Positions 8,710 to 17,955 of a stretch of DNA of 64,000 nucleotides are shown one piece after another. The stretch's first letter is position 1. Each line of letters begins with the position of its first letter. The translations under genes and the position numbers were made by a program. Where the stretch lies: assembly GCF_003403075.1 (NCBI RefSeq), contig NZ_CP031557.1, positions 124,001-188,000 on the forward strand. Reading direction: 5' to 3'. The DNA is from Flavobacterium psychrotrophum. Its GTDB lineage: Bacteria; Bacteroidota; Bacteroidia; Flavobacteriales; Flavobacteriaceae. The notes beneath the pieces are model-generated. The model had not been told where the DNA came from. It did no database searches and saw only the letters and a list, made by a program, of their open reading frames with translations.

Positions 8710-10965
8710 ATGCGTAAAATACTCTTAATTTTATTGCTGTTGCCTGCATTTTTTGCACAGGCGCAGGATACTATAAGCGGTAAAGTGCTGGACGAAAAAA
8801 GTCAGCCATTACCGGGAGCCAATGTACTTTGGCTCGATACTACAATTGCAACATCTACAAATGCAGATGGTACATTTACGATACCATATTCTCCTCAAAA
8901 CATGATGTTGGTAATAAGCTACCTTGGCTATGTTACCGATACTATTCATGTTCATACACCGCAGTATATATCGCACCAGCTAAAAGCTGATAAAGCAAAT
9001 GAGCTTACCGGCGTTACGGTAGATAAAACCCTTTCCAGCCTTAGGCGTAGCCAGGTTAGCGCTACGAATATGAGTACAATGGGCAGTAAAGAACTGCTAA
9101 AAGCGGCGTGCTGCAACATAGCCGAGAGCTTTGAAACCAATCCTTCTATCGATGTGAATTTTAGTGATGCGCTTACCGGTACCCGTCAGATAAAAATGCT
9201 GGGGCTTACCAGTCCGTACCTGCTTATTGCCGAAGAAAATATACCATCTGTGCGGGGCGCAAGCCAGGCTTATGGCCTAACATTTGTTCCGGGTACCTGG
9301 GTAGAAAGCATCCAGGTAACTAAGGGTGCAGGGCCTGTTATAAACGGTTATGAAAGCGTTTCCGGCCAGATAAATTATGAACTGATAAAGCCTGTAAATG
9401 GCGATCCGTTTTTTTTGAATGCTTATGCCGGTATGGGCGGACGTTATGAACTGAATACCCATTTTACAAAAAAGGTTTCTGATAAATGGAGTACATCATT
9501 ATTTGTGCATGGCAATATCCGTGTGGGTAAGTATGACATGAACGACGATGGTTTTCTGGACAATCCGCTGGCTAAGCAAATAAACGTAATGAACCGCTGG
9601 CAGTATATAGATGCCGAGAAAGGCTGGGTAAGCTTTATTAACCTGCGCTATATGCACGACGAAAAACAGGCAGGGCAGGTAGACTTTGATCCGGATAGGG
9701 ATAAGTTTACTACAAACTACTGGGGCAGTGAGATAAATACTGATAAGGTAGATGCATCTGCCAAGCTGGGTTATGTATGGCCGGATATGCCGTACCAGAG
9801 CATAGGGTTACAAACATCGTTTAACTATCATAACCAGGAATCTTATTTTGGGTTCAATCAATATGATATTGCGCAAAAAAGTGGCTATGCAAACCTTATA
9901 TTCAGTTCGATTATAGATAATACCATGAACAAATTCTCGGTAGGGGCAAATGCAACTTATGATAATTACAATGAGTTTGCTTACATCTACACCGGTAATA
10001 ATGGGCGTGATTATGACAGGATAGACAATTCTGCCGGGGTGTTTGCCGAATATACTTACGATAATGCCGATAACTTTAGCCTGGTGCTGGGTGGCCGCTT
10101 TGACTACCATAACCGCCTGGGGGCTTTTGCTACACCACGTGTGCACATGCGTTACAACCCATGGGAGAAAGGTACGCTAAGAATCTCTGCCGGAAGAGGC
10201 AAGAGAGCGGCTAACATTTTTGCCGAGAACCAGCAGTACTTTGGTTCGTCGAGGGCGTTTAATATCACGCCTGAAGGAGGGAAGCTTTATGGGCTTAATC
10301 CTGAAATTGCATGGAACTACGGCCTTAGCTTCTCGCAAAACTTTACCGTATTTGGAAAAACGGCAGAATTAGGCGTAGACTTTTACCGTACCGATTTTCA
10401 AAACCAGGTAGTGGTAGATGTATTTAGTTCGCCGCAGGCGGTAAGCTTTTATAACCTTGATGGCAAGAGCTATGCAAACAGCCTGCAGGTAGATCTTAAT
10501 TATGAAATTACGCGCCATTTTAATATCCGTACGGCATATAAGTATTATGATATTAAAACCGATTATACATCTGGCACATATCAAAAGCCGCTACAGGCAA
10601 AGCACCGCTTTTTTGCGAATGTTTCTTATGAAACACACGTACACGAAGGTGGTAAGCAATGGAAGTTTGATTTTACCTATAACTGGCTGGGTAAACAATT
10701 ACTGCCCAATACAGCAACTAACCCTGCCGAATACCAGATGGGTGACTACTCACCGGCATTTGCTACCATGAATGCGCAGGTAACGCATAGTTTTAGCAGT
10801 GTTTTTGAAATGTATGTGGGTGGAGAGAACATAGGTAATTACAGGCAAAAGAATGCCATTGTAGCAGCTAATGACCCTTTTGGTGCATATTTTGATACAT
10901 CACTGGTATATGGTCCCGTGTTTGGGCAAATGTATTATGCCGGGTTGCGTTTTAAAATAAAATAA
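8710..10965 (+). CDS. TonB-dependent outer-membrane receptor, probably for a metal
   Basis: 751 residues. The order is a signal peptide (LLILLLLPAFFAQAQ), a carboxypeptidase-like beta-sandwich (about 20-95, GKVLDEKSQPLPGANV), a plug domain (about 115-230, ending near GPVINGYESVSGQINYELIK), then a beta-barrel ending in LRFKIK. The plug carries adjacent cysteines (LLKAACCNIAESFE), a feature of a Bacteroidota subgroup rather than of sugar-importing SusC proteins. No SusD partner is nearby. The flanking HYC_CC_PP and HMA-domain genes suggest a copper or other soft-metal ligand; this is inference. Confidence 0.9.
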   Translation: MRKILLILLLLPAFFAQAQDTISGKVLDEKSQPLPGANVLWLDTTIATSTNADGTFTIPYSPQNMMLVISYLGYVTDTIHVHTPQYISHQLKADKANELTGVTVDKTLSSLRRSQVSATNMSTMGSKELLKAACCNIAESFETNPSIDVNFSDALTGTRQIKMLGLTSPYLLIAEENIPSVRGASQAYGLTFVPGTWVESIQVTKGAGPVINGYESVSGQINYELIKPVNGDPFFLNAYAGMGGRYELNTHFTKKVSDKWSTSLFVHGNIRVGKYDMNDDGFLDNPLAKQINVMNRWQYIDAEKGWVSFINLRYMHDEKQAGQVDFDPDRDKFTTNYWGSEINTDKVDASAKLGYVWPDMPYQSIGLQTSFNYHNQESYFGFNQYDIAQKSGYANLIFSSIIDNTMNKFSVGANATYDNYNEFAYIYTGNNGRDYDRIDNSAGVFAEYTYDNADNFSLVLGGRFDYHNRLGAFATPRVHMRYNPWEKGTLRISAGRGKRAANIFAENQQYFGSSRAFNITPEGGKLYGLNPEIAWNYGLSFSQNFTVFGKTAELGVDFYRTDFQNQVVVDVFSSPQAVSFYNLDGKSYANSLQVDLNYEITRHFNIRTAYKYYDIKTDYTSGTYQKPLQAKHRFFANVSYETHVHEGGKQWKFDFTYNWLGKQLLPNTATNPAEYQMGDYSPAFATMNAQVTHSFSSVFEMYVGGENIGNYRQKNAIVAANDPFGAYFDTSLVYGPVFGQMYYAGLRFKIK

Positions 10966-11042
10966 ATAAATTAGCGAAACGCCACAAGGCCTTACAGTAT
11001 CATAAGTTATAGGAACAAAAAAATGTCGTGTTTTGCATAGTA

Positions 11043-11117
11043 GAGATTTCTCCTTCGTCGAAATGGGGAAGCGTTGTGTTCCATTTCGACCGTAGCGCAG
11101 CGAAGTGGAGAAATCTC
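11043..11117. repeat. REP-like palindromic intergenic element
   Basis: A nested palindrome: GAGATTTCTCC (11043-11053) pairs with GGAGAAATCTC (11107-11117), CTTCG with CGAAG, and TCGAAATGG (11058-11066) with CCATTTCGA (11081-11089). I recognise very similar elements as a dispersed intergenic repeat in Flavobacteriaceae. It is the only copy in this window. It lies between the TonB receptor and the HMA gene and has no T-run, so it is not a simple terminator. Confidence 0.75.
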
Positions 11118-11208
11118 AGAGTTGCTGTGACAATAAATTATTCCTATTATTTATCTTGAGGTATTTTGGTTCGTAATAAAAATTTTGTAGAACAATAAGA
11201 AAAAAAAA

Positions 11209-11550
11209 ATGAAAAAAATAGTTTTAGTACTGCTTATCATGCTTGCGGGTTTTACGATGCAGGCACAGGATAAAAAAAATAAAAATGCTAAACAGGATAT
11301 TGAAGTTAAAGGTAACTGCGACCAGTGTAAAAAGCGTATAGAAAAAGCTGCATATGGTGTAAAAGGCGTAAAATCTGCACAGTGGGATGCCGATGACCAA
11401 AAGCTGCATGTAATTGTTGATGAGGCAAAATGCAATGCCGATGATGTTAGAAAAGCAGTTGCAAAGGCCGGACATGATACTGATAAGGTTAAAGCAACAG
11501 AAGAGGACTACAACAACCTGCACCACTGCTGCCAGTACGATCGCGGATAA
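11209..11550 (+). CDS. Exported HMA-domain metal-binding protein
   Basis: 113 residues: a signal peptide (MKKIVLVLLIMLAGFTMQAQ), a Lys/Asn-rich linker, then a heavy-metal-associated domain (about 30-97) with the metal-binding motif GNCDQCKKRIEKA and the predicted beta-strands around GVKSAQWD and KLHVIVD. The C-terminal tail adds a His/Cys cluster (LHHCCQYD). It probably carries Cu(I) or a similar ion in the periplasm and may work with the TonB receptor upstream. A strong terminator follows 12 nt after the stop. Confidence 0.88.
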   Translation: MKKIVLVLLIMLAGFTMQAQDKKNKNAKQDIEVKGNCDQCKKRIEKAAYGVKGVKSAQWDADDQKLHVIVDEAKCNADDVRKAVAKAGHDTDKVKATEEDYNNLHHCCQYDRG

Positions 11551-11562
11551 AAATCGATATAG

Positions 11563-11593
11563 TTGCCCCTGAAAAATCAGGGGCAATTTTTTT
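11563..11593 (+). terminator. Rho-independent terminator after the HMA gene
   Basis: TTGCCCCTGA and TCAGGGGCAA form a perfect 10-bp stem with a 4-nt A loop, followed by a run of seven or more Ts. Confidence 0.93.
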
Positions 11594-11619
11594 GAAAAAA
11601 AGTGACTATGGAATGAATT

Positions 11620-11646
11620 TTGTAAACTAAAATTCATCTAACTTTG
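11620..11646 (+). promoter_or_regulatory. Promoter for the 11666 gene
   Basis: TTG (11620-11622), a 16-nt spacer, then TAACTTTG (11639-11646), close to TTG-N17/20-TAnnTTTG. The ATG follows 20 nt later. Confidence 0.6.
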
Positions 11647-11665
11647 TATTACTTTAATAAAACAA

Positions 11666-12052
11666 ATGAACACAATAAGAAAAATAGTAGACAGCAACAA
11701 AGGTTTTGTAACCTTTGGCCTGGTACTGTTTTTTCTTTTTACAGGAGTTGTAAAGGGCTTCTCTCTAACACTCCCGGTTCATAAGGTAAAAGCGATTAAA
11801 GAAACTTCAAAGCAGTTTATAGCTGCCGAAGATGATAAAGAAGCATCATACAGTGCAACTCAGCAATTGTTGGATGGTGATGCAGATGATGTCGACATTA
11901 TATTTTTTCAAAATTATAATTCCACTAAATTTTTATTTACCGATACAGCTAAGAAGCAAAATGCTTATGTATCTGCCGTACTCGCGCAGGGCTATGACAT
12001 TCCGCTTTATGACCTGTACTGTAACTGGAAATTTGATCTTCTTACAAAATAA
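11666..12052 (+). CDS. Hypothetical protein with an N-terminal membrane anchor or signal
   Basis: 128 residues, not recognised. One hydrophobic segment near the N-terminus (FVTFGLVLFFLFTGVVKGFS, about 14-33) is followed by a mainly acidic soluble region (AAEDDKEASYSA, GDADDVDIIFF). It is probably secreted or anchored in the inner membrane, facing the periplasm. It has a plausible promoter and stands alone, between the HMA gene terminator and the gene-free stretch with the hairpin array. Confidence 0.6.
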   Translation: MNTIRKIVDSNKGFVTFGLVLFFLFTGVVKGFSLTLPVHKVKAIKETSKQFIAAEDDKEASYSATQQLLDGDADDVDIIFFQNYNSTKFLFTDTAKKQNAYVSAVLAQGYDIPLYDLYCNWKFDLLTK

Positions 12053-12418
12053 TTACTATCCGGTTATGTATCCCGGAGTGCCAGATGCGGCTGTGTAATT
12101 AAATTATCCTACACCTTTTCTGTTATAGTTTTAGCCTGATTGTTTAAACGCTTTATTGTACCTGCGTTGTGCAACTTTGTTAAAGCCTATTGGTTTTATC
12201 ACTCCTGATATTAACTGCCAGAATGTTATCGCATCTAATTGCCTCCTGTTTATCTAATACCGGTAAAACGATAAGTTGTTAATTGCCCGGAATACCGGTA
12301 TTGGCATTTGCCTGTTTGCCGTCCGGTATTCCTTTTTTAACCTTTAAAAAAGGCTAAGGTGCAATTGCAAAAAAAATCAAATATAATTTTATTGTCGCTC
12401 ATAGGGCGATCCATAATA
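12053..12418. other. Gene-free stretch upstream of the hairpin array
   Basis: No plausible ORF of any length with a start was found here. It contains one strong hairpin terminator (listed separately) that could end a non-coding transcript or the 11666 gene. Short repeats of ACCGGTA occur around 12260-12300. Nothing else was recognised. Confidence 0.5.
12289..12338 (+). terminator. Terminator before the hairpin array
   Basis: GGAATACCGG (12289-12298) and CCGGTATTCC (12323-12332) pair perfectly over a 24-nt loop, followed by TTTTTT. It lies ~240 nt past the end of the 11666 gene, so it may terminate a separate non-coding RNA. Confidence 0.75.
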
Positions 12419-12511
12419 TATGGTGAGTTGCTGTCAGCAGCCATGCCATAGTGTTTTTTAAATTAGTTGGTCATTAAAGATTCTCCCTTACTGAGGAGGG
12501 AGAGTCTTTTT
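12419..12511 (+). ncRNA. Hairpin-core-terminator unit 1 (candidate small RNA)
   Basis: Unit 1 of four. A 5' hairpin (TATGG with CCATA, inner GCTG-TCAG-CAGC; 12419-12450) is followed by the conserved core GTGTTTTTTAAATTAGTTGG (12451-12470) and a terminator whose 11-bp stem (AGATTCTCCCT, AGGGAGAGTCT with one G-T pair) leads into Ts (12478-12511). No ORF is present. The start is set at the hairpin and may lie further upstream. Confidence 0.55.
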
Positions 12512-12575
12512 AATAAAATATGTGTATGGTATAAATGTACCTTATTATGCAACCTGTTAAAGGGTTGTCAAAAGT

Positions 12576-12653
12576 TGATACTAGCTTAGTATCAGGTGTT
12601 TTTTAAATTGGTTGGTCACCAAAATCCTCCCTTGTCAGGAGGGAGGATTTTTT
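12576..12653 (+). ncRNA. Hairpin-core-terminator unit 2 (candidate small RNA)
   Basis: Unit 2. The 5' hairpin TGATACTA-GCT-TAGTATCA (12576-12594) is followed by the core GTGTTTTTTAAATTGGTTGG from 12596 and a terminator with an 11-bp perfect stem (AAATCCTCCCT, AGGGAGGATTT) plus Ts. The core starts 145 nt after that of unit 1. The terminator stem differs from unit 1, while the core is nearly identical. Confidence 0.55.
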
Positions 12654-12710
12654 AAAATTGCCTAAAAGTATATTGTCTGTGTCATCTTTAAAAAATGAAC
12701 AGCTAAAATT

Positions 12711-12784
12711 TGATACTAGCTTAGTATCAGGTGTTTTTTAATTGGTTGGTTGATAAATCCCCGTCCTGGCGGGATGGGGATTTT
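12711..12784 (+). ncRNA. Hairpin-core-terminator unit 3 (candidate small RNA)
   Basis: Unit 3. It has the same 5' hairpin as unit 2 (TGATACTA-GCT-TAGTATCA) and the core GTGTTTTTTAATTGGTTGG from 12731, one A shorter than in unit 2. Its terminator has a different stem (AAATCCCC/GGGGATTT with inner GTCC/GGGA). The core starts 135 nt after unit 2. Confidence 0.55.
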
Positions 12785-12818
12785 CTCTTTTGGAAACGAA
12801 TATGTATAGTTGACGATA

Positions 12819-12903
12819 TGGTGCCGTAATAGTAGCACAGCACCAGGTGTTTTTTAATTAGTTGGTTTTGAAAATCCTTGTTTTAAATAAAAACAGGGAT
12901 TTT
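12819..12903 (+). ncRNA. Hairpin-core-terminator unit 4 (candidate small RNA)
   Basis: Unit 4. The 5' hairpin is new (TGGTGC with GCACCA over a 15-nt loop, 12819-12845). The core GTGTTTTTTAATTAGTTGG is kept (from 12847). The terminator stem is again different (AAATCCTTGTTTT with AAAACAGGGATTT, one G-T pair). The core starts 116 nt after unit 3. It also acts as the boundary with the convergent gene ending at 12950. Confidence 0.55.
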
Positions 12904-12949
12904 CTATTTATAGTATTATAATGTCAAAAGAAAGTCAGCTTCATTCTGC

Positions 12950-15325
12950 TTATTGCAGATTAAGCGTCTTAATTTCAGATATCAGTTTGCCATCGGCACT
13001 AAAACCTTCAATTAAAACCTTAACTGTTTTTTGACCTGTAGTTGGTATTTTAAGTGTAAATACTCCATTTTCATCTGCCATCAGGCTTGGTTCCCAGCTA
13101 ATAACCCCAAAGTTTTCAAACCCTTTGCTGGTGGTAGAATTGTAACGTGCGTTTTCAAATGCTTCTATACGTGCATATCCACCTTTAACCATAATATCTG
13201 GTGTGCCATTTTTCCTGGGAGCAGAATAATCGTGCTTAAGGTACAATTTTATGATACCGCTATAATTACGCAAAGATGGCACTATGGCGGTAGGGTTCAT
13301 GTATATTTCATCCACCTCATTCATAGTTATAACATTAAGTTGGTTATGATCCAGTTGTTGAATATTGTCTATGTAAATAATAGGTTCCTGCTGTGCCCCG
13401 TTTAAACTGGTGCGGCCGCTGCGGCTATAAAGGTGTACATTGCCTCCTATGCTGCCGTCTGTATCTATCTTAAAACTTCCCCTTGCTGTAATGTATTGTA
13501 GTGCGGTATGATAAAGGTTAGCATCCTGTACGCTTATTTTACGTCCGTTAAGATTACTATTGCCAAAGCTTTTTTCATATTTCAACCTTGTTTTTTCTAT
13601 AACCGTTTCTTCTAATGTTATCGTGTTTGGAGTAAAGTTAGGAAACTCAGGCGCCGGTATTTCTGTTTGTGTTTCGGCCTGTATTACACAACGTGGCAAT
13701 GGCTTAAATGTTTTGTTGAACTTTTTATTGCCATTTTGTAATATTGGCTTTATGTTTAGCTCTTTTGGTTGTGCACCTTTGGTAAGTAGTGTGAAATTTA
13801 TGTGGGTAGAATCTGCAATTATAAAATTATTAAAATAAAAGTCGCCCTTCTCATCCATTTCAGTTACCTCGTCTATTCGGGGTGCAAGAGAGTAAAGCCT
13901 TACTTTAGCATATTTATTTATGAGTTTTGCAGGCACTGTTCCTTTAAGAATAAGCCCCATGTCAAAAAGGTTAGTACTTTTAGGAGGATTTTGGGTTATG
14001 TTTTGCCATGTGTATTTACTTTTTTGATTGAGTAAATATATATCAAGCTCATATGCTTTTGCCTTAGATAAGGTTGTAAAATAATACTTTCCGTTAGCTT
14101 TTCGTACAGTATCTATATATGGAAGCAGCCAAAGTGAACTGTAAATGTCGTTTGCTTCATCTATAGAAATAGTATTTTCAGGAAGTACAGATATGCTTAC
14201 TTCCATATTAGGATAAGTAAGCCTGGTGTTAAAGTCTGTTGTTTGCGATGCCACATTACTGCCGTTACGGGTAAATGTAGCATCCTCTGTCGATGTAGGG
14301 TATTTATATATAAGGCGCTGGGCAACTTCATTAAGGTCTTTATCAAGTAGGCGTGTAGTGTTTAAACCATCAGAGAGGTCGTTCTTGGAGATGGCGAACT
14401 TTACTTCGGTTTTACCTTTAAAATCAATTTCATAAACGCTGTTTACATCATCTTTATGTATTAATAGAGTAAACGGATCAGTATAATTTTTTGCCCCATC
14501 GGCATTTGTGCGTACGGTTATTATCGTTTTATCTGCAGTTGTATAGTTGTTTATTTCGAGTGCAAGCCCCGTATTCTGAACCTGCGGTAATGCCTGTTCG
14601 TGTTTTTTATCTTCAACTGTAAGGATGGCTTTATAGGTTTCTCCGGCCTTTGGAAAAAGATCAAAACGCCCGTAACCAAGCTTGTTTATCTGTACCTTTT
14701 TAATGAGCTGCCCTTTGCTGTCTACGATGTCTATGACAGAAACGTCCATGGGCTCTTTATTACAATTTGAAACTGTAATGCCAATGTTGTTTGAAACTCC
14801 TGATAAAAATGTTCCACCTTCAGGATTTATGCCAATATTTACAGTAGAAGTGTCGGCAGGAGAAAGTGCATTACCGGGGCCGAACTTTTCATTTATGATA
14901 GTTACTTCAGTTACTGCCGATTCGTCTTCGGTAAAATTGTTCATCCAGCTGGTGTAAAACTGAAGGTAATACCTACCCGATTTTATTTTACTGTTTAGTT
15001 TAAAACTGCCAGAGAAGCTCCCTATATTGGCATATAGCAGCTTTGATTCATAAATCTGACCTGTCTCATCTGTAAGCGTAGCAAACACGTTAATGGTGGT
15101 AAAGAAAGGCATATTCTTTTTCCGGTGAAATACATATCCTTTAAACCAAATCTGTTCATTAGTAACATAAATACTTTTGTTGCACTGCACGTGTATGTTT
15201 TCCCTATCAAGAAAAAAATACTCAGCAACAGCCTTTGAAGCTGTTTCCTTATTGTCTTGTGCATATAAAAAAAAAGAACATAGCAGGCATAACGCAGCCA
15301 GGGCGCGGTTGGCAATTTTAATCAT
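12950..15325 (-). CDS. Large exported protein with MG2-like and plug-like domains
   Basis: 791 residues from the ATG at 15323-15325 (the open frame reaches 15436 but the signal peptide begins here: KIANRALAALCLLCSFFLYA). The N-terminal region (about 25-130) resembles a macroglobulin MG2 strand domain (NKSIYVTNEQIWFKGYVF). The C-terminal ~200 residues include a TonB plug-like segment (EPIIYIDNIQQLDHNQLN, then NEVDEIYMNPT) and a final beta-sandwich. No beta-barrel follows. Such Bacteroidota proteins are exported and of unknown function. It stands alone and converges on the hairpin array. Confidence 0.7.
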   Translation of the reverse strand: MIKIANRALAALCLLCSFFLYAQDNKETASKAVAEYFFLDRENIHVQCNKSIYVTNEQIWFKGYVFHRKKNMPFFTTINVFATLTDETGQIYESKLLYANIGSFSGSFKLNSKIKSGRYYLQFYTSWMNNFTEDESAVTEVTIINEKFGPGNALSPADTSTVNIGINPEGGTFLSGVSNNIGITVSNCNKEPMDVSVIDIVDSKGQLIKKVQINKLGYGRFDLFPKAGETYKAILTVEDKKHEQALPQVQNTGLALEINNYTTADKTIITVRTNADGAKNYTDPFTLLIHKDDVNSVYEIDFKGKTEVKFAISKNDLSDGLNTTRLLDKDLNEVAQRLIYKYPTSTEDATFTRNGSNVASQTTDFNTRLTYPNMEVSISVLPENTISIDEANDIYSSLWLLPYIDTVRKANGKYYFTTLSKAKAYELDIYLLNQKSKYTWQNITQNPPKSTNLFDMGLILKGTVPAKLINKYAKVRLYSLAPRIDEVTEMDEKGDFYFNNFIIADSTHINFTLLTKGAQPKELNIKPILQNGNKKFNKTFKPLPRCVIQAETQTEIPAPEFPNFTPNTITLEETVIEKTRLKYEKSFGNSNLNGRKISVQDANLYHTALQYITARGSFKIDTDGSIGGNVHLYSRSGRTSLNGAQQEPIIYIDNIQQLDHNQLNVITMNEVDEIYMNPTAIVPSLRNYSGIIKLYLKHDYSAPRKNGTPDIMVKGGYARIEAFENARYNSTTSKGFENFGVISWEPSLMADENGVFTLKIPTTGQKTVKVLIEGFSADGKLISEIKTLNLQ

Positions 15326-15417
15326 TTTTATTAATAATTGGTTTGTTGTGGTATGCGATAAAGGTAAGGTTTTAGCTATAACCCGTACAAAATTTTCATA
15401 TGATTTAACAGATATTA

Positions 15418-15450
15418 ACAAAAAATGGGAACGCATATTGCGTTCCCATT
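15418..15450 (-). terminator. Terminator after groL
   Basis: AATGGGAACGCA and TGCGTTCCCATT form a perfect 12-bp stem around TAT (15424-15450), followed on the minus strand by TTTTTG. It lies 30 nt past the groL stop and separates it from the next leftward gene. Confidence 0.9.
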
Positions 15451-15479
15451 AATTTATAATCTAAAATAGATGTTATCTA

Positions 15480-17123
<1,644 letters not shown>

Positions 17124-17151
17124 TTAATAAGGGTTTGTACAATTAAACTTC

Positions 17152-17427
17152 TTAGATAACTGCAAATATTTCTTCTTCTTTCATGATAAGGTAATCCTTA
17201 CCTTCAAATTTTAGTTCGGTACCGGCATATTTGCCATACAACACGGTATCGCCCACTTTTACAGTCATGTCATGGTCTTTAGTACCGTTACCTACGGCTA
17301 CCACAATGCCTTTTTGTGGTTTTTCTTTTGCAGTGTCAGGAATAAAGATACCCGAAGCCGTTTGTGTTTCTGCAGCTACCGGTTCTACCAGTACACGGTC
17401 TAAAAGTGGTTTAATGTTTAAAGCCAT
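17152..17427 (-). CDS. groS: Co-chaperonin GroES (10 kDa)
   Basis: 91 residues with the N-terminal strand [12 protein letters not shown] (here [12 protein letters not shown]), a mobile loop ([14 protein letters not shown]) and the [13 protein letters not shown] segment. It caps the GroEL ring. First gene of the groSL operon. The region upstream contains no clear TAnnTTTG element but does contain a partial sigma54-like site. Confidence 0.98.
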   Translation of the reverse strand: MALNIKPLLDRVLVEPVAAETQTASGIFIPDTAKEKPQKGIVVAVGNGTKDHDMTVKVGDTVLYGKYAGTELKFEGKDYLIMKEEEIFAVI

Positions 17428-17470
17428 ATTATATACTTTTTGTTGTTATTAAAATTGATGTTTTCTGTTT

Positions 17471-17486
17471 TTCAGAAATTGTGCCA
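17471..17486 (-). promoter_or_regulatory. Partial sigma54-like -24/-12 site upstream of groS
   Basis: On the minus strand the sequence TGGCACAATTTCTGAA matches the -24 element (TGGCAC) exactly. The -12 element is CTGA instead of TTGC, with correct spacing from GG to the expected GC. The ATG lies about 44 nt downstream. The mismatch in the invariant GC makes this weak; it is noted because no other promoter is visible. Confidence 0.3.
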
Positions 17487-17515
17487 TTTTGAAAATCTGA
17501 CAAATTTGCAGCAAT

Positions 17516-17549
17516 AAAAAATGCCAGCTTTGACAGGCTGGCATTTTTT
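17516..17549 (-). terminator. Bidirectional terminator between secG and groS
   Basis: AATGCCAGC and GCTGGCATT form a perfect 9-bp stem flanked by A- and T-runs on both sides. It lies 20 nt past the secG stop and ends the leftward miaB-secG cluster. Confidence 0.9.
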
Positions 17550-17568
17550 AACTGTATCTTATAATATA

Positions 17569-17937
17569 TTATTCAGGTTTTGCAGCAGGAGCCGGTTGAG
17601 TGGCAGTGCCTGCAGGCGTAGTACCGTTAGCAGCAGGAGCAGCATTAGGTGTTGCAGCCGGAGCAGCAGGTACAGCGCTTTCGTCTGTAAGACTCTCGCC
17701 AGATGTACCGTTGTTAAAGCTAACGCTCGAAAATATAATTAGCGCTACCAGTATAGAGGCCAGCGTCCATGTACTTTTGTCTAAAAAGTCAGAAGTTTTT
17801 TGTACACCTCCAACTACCTGAGAACCTCCTAATGAAGAAGAAAGGCCACCGCCTTTAGGGTTTTGAACCATCACGACTACCACAAGCAAAAAGCTTACTA
17901 TTGTGATAAGTACCAGAAAAATTGAAAAATTGATCAT
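17569..17937 (-). CDS. secG: Preprotein translocase subunit SecG
   Basis: 122 residues. Two membrane helices (about 4-24 and 55-75) flank the family loop MVQNPKGGGLSSSLGGSQVV. The C-terminal ~40 residues are an Ala/Pro/Thr-rich tail (PAAPAATPNAAPAA), longer than in E. coli SecG but common in Bacteroidota. It is part of the SecYEG channel. It is the last gene of a leftward cluster, 18 nt after the TPR-protein gene. Confidence 0.93.
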   Translation of the reverse strand: MINFSIFLVLITIVSFLLVVVVMVQNPKGGGLSSSLGGSQVVGGVQKTSDFLDKSTWTLASILVALIIFSSVSFNNGTSGESLTDESAVPAAPAATPNAAPAANGTTPAGTATQPAPAAKPE

Positions 17938-17955
17938 TGCTCTTTAATTGTTATT

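Noticed and set aside
10966..11208. A gene in the gap between the TonB receptor and the HMA gene
   Set aside because: Only the REP-like palindrome is present; no start-to-stop frame of reasonable length was found.
12419..12903. CRISPR-like array of repeats
   Set aside because: The repeated core is embedded in units with terminators and variable spacing (116-145 nt); there are no uniform spacers and no cas genes.
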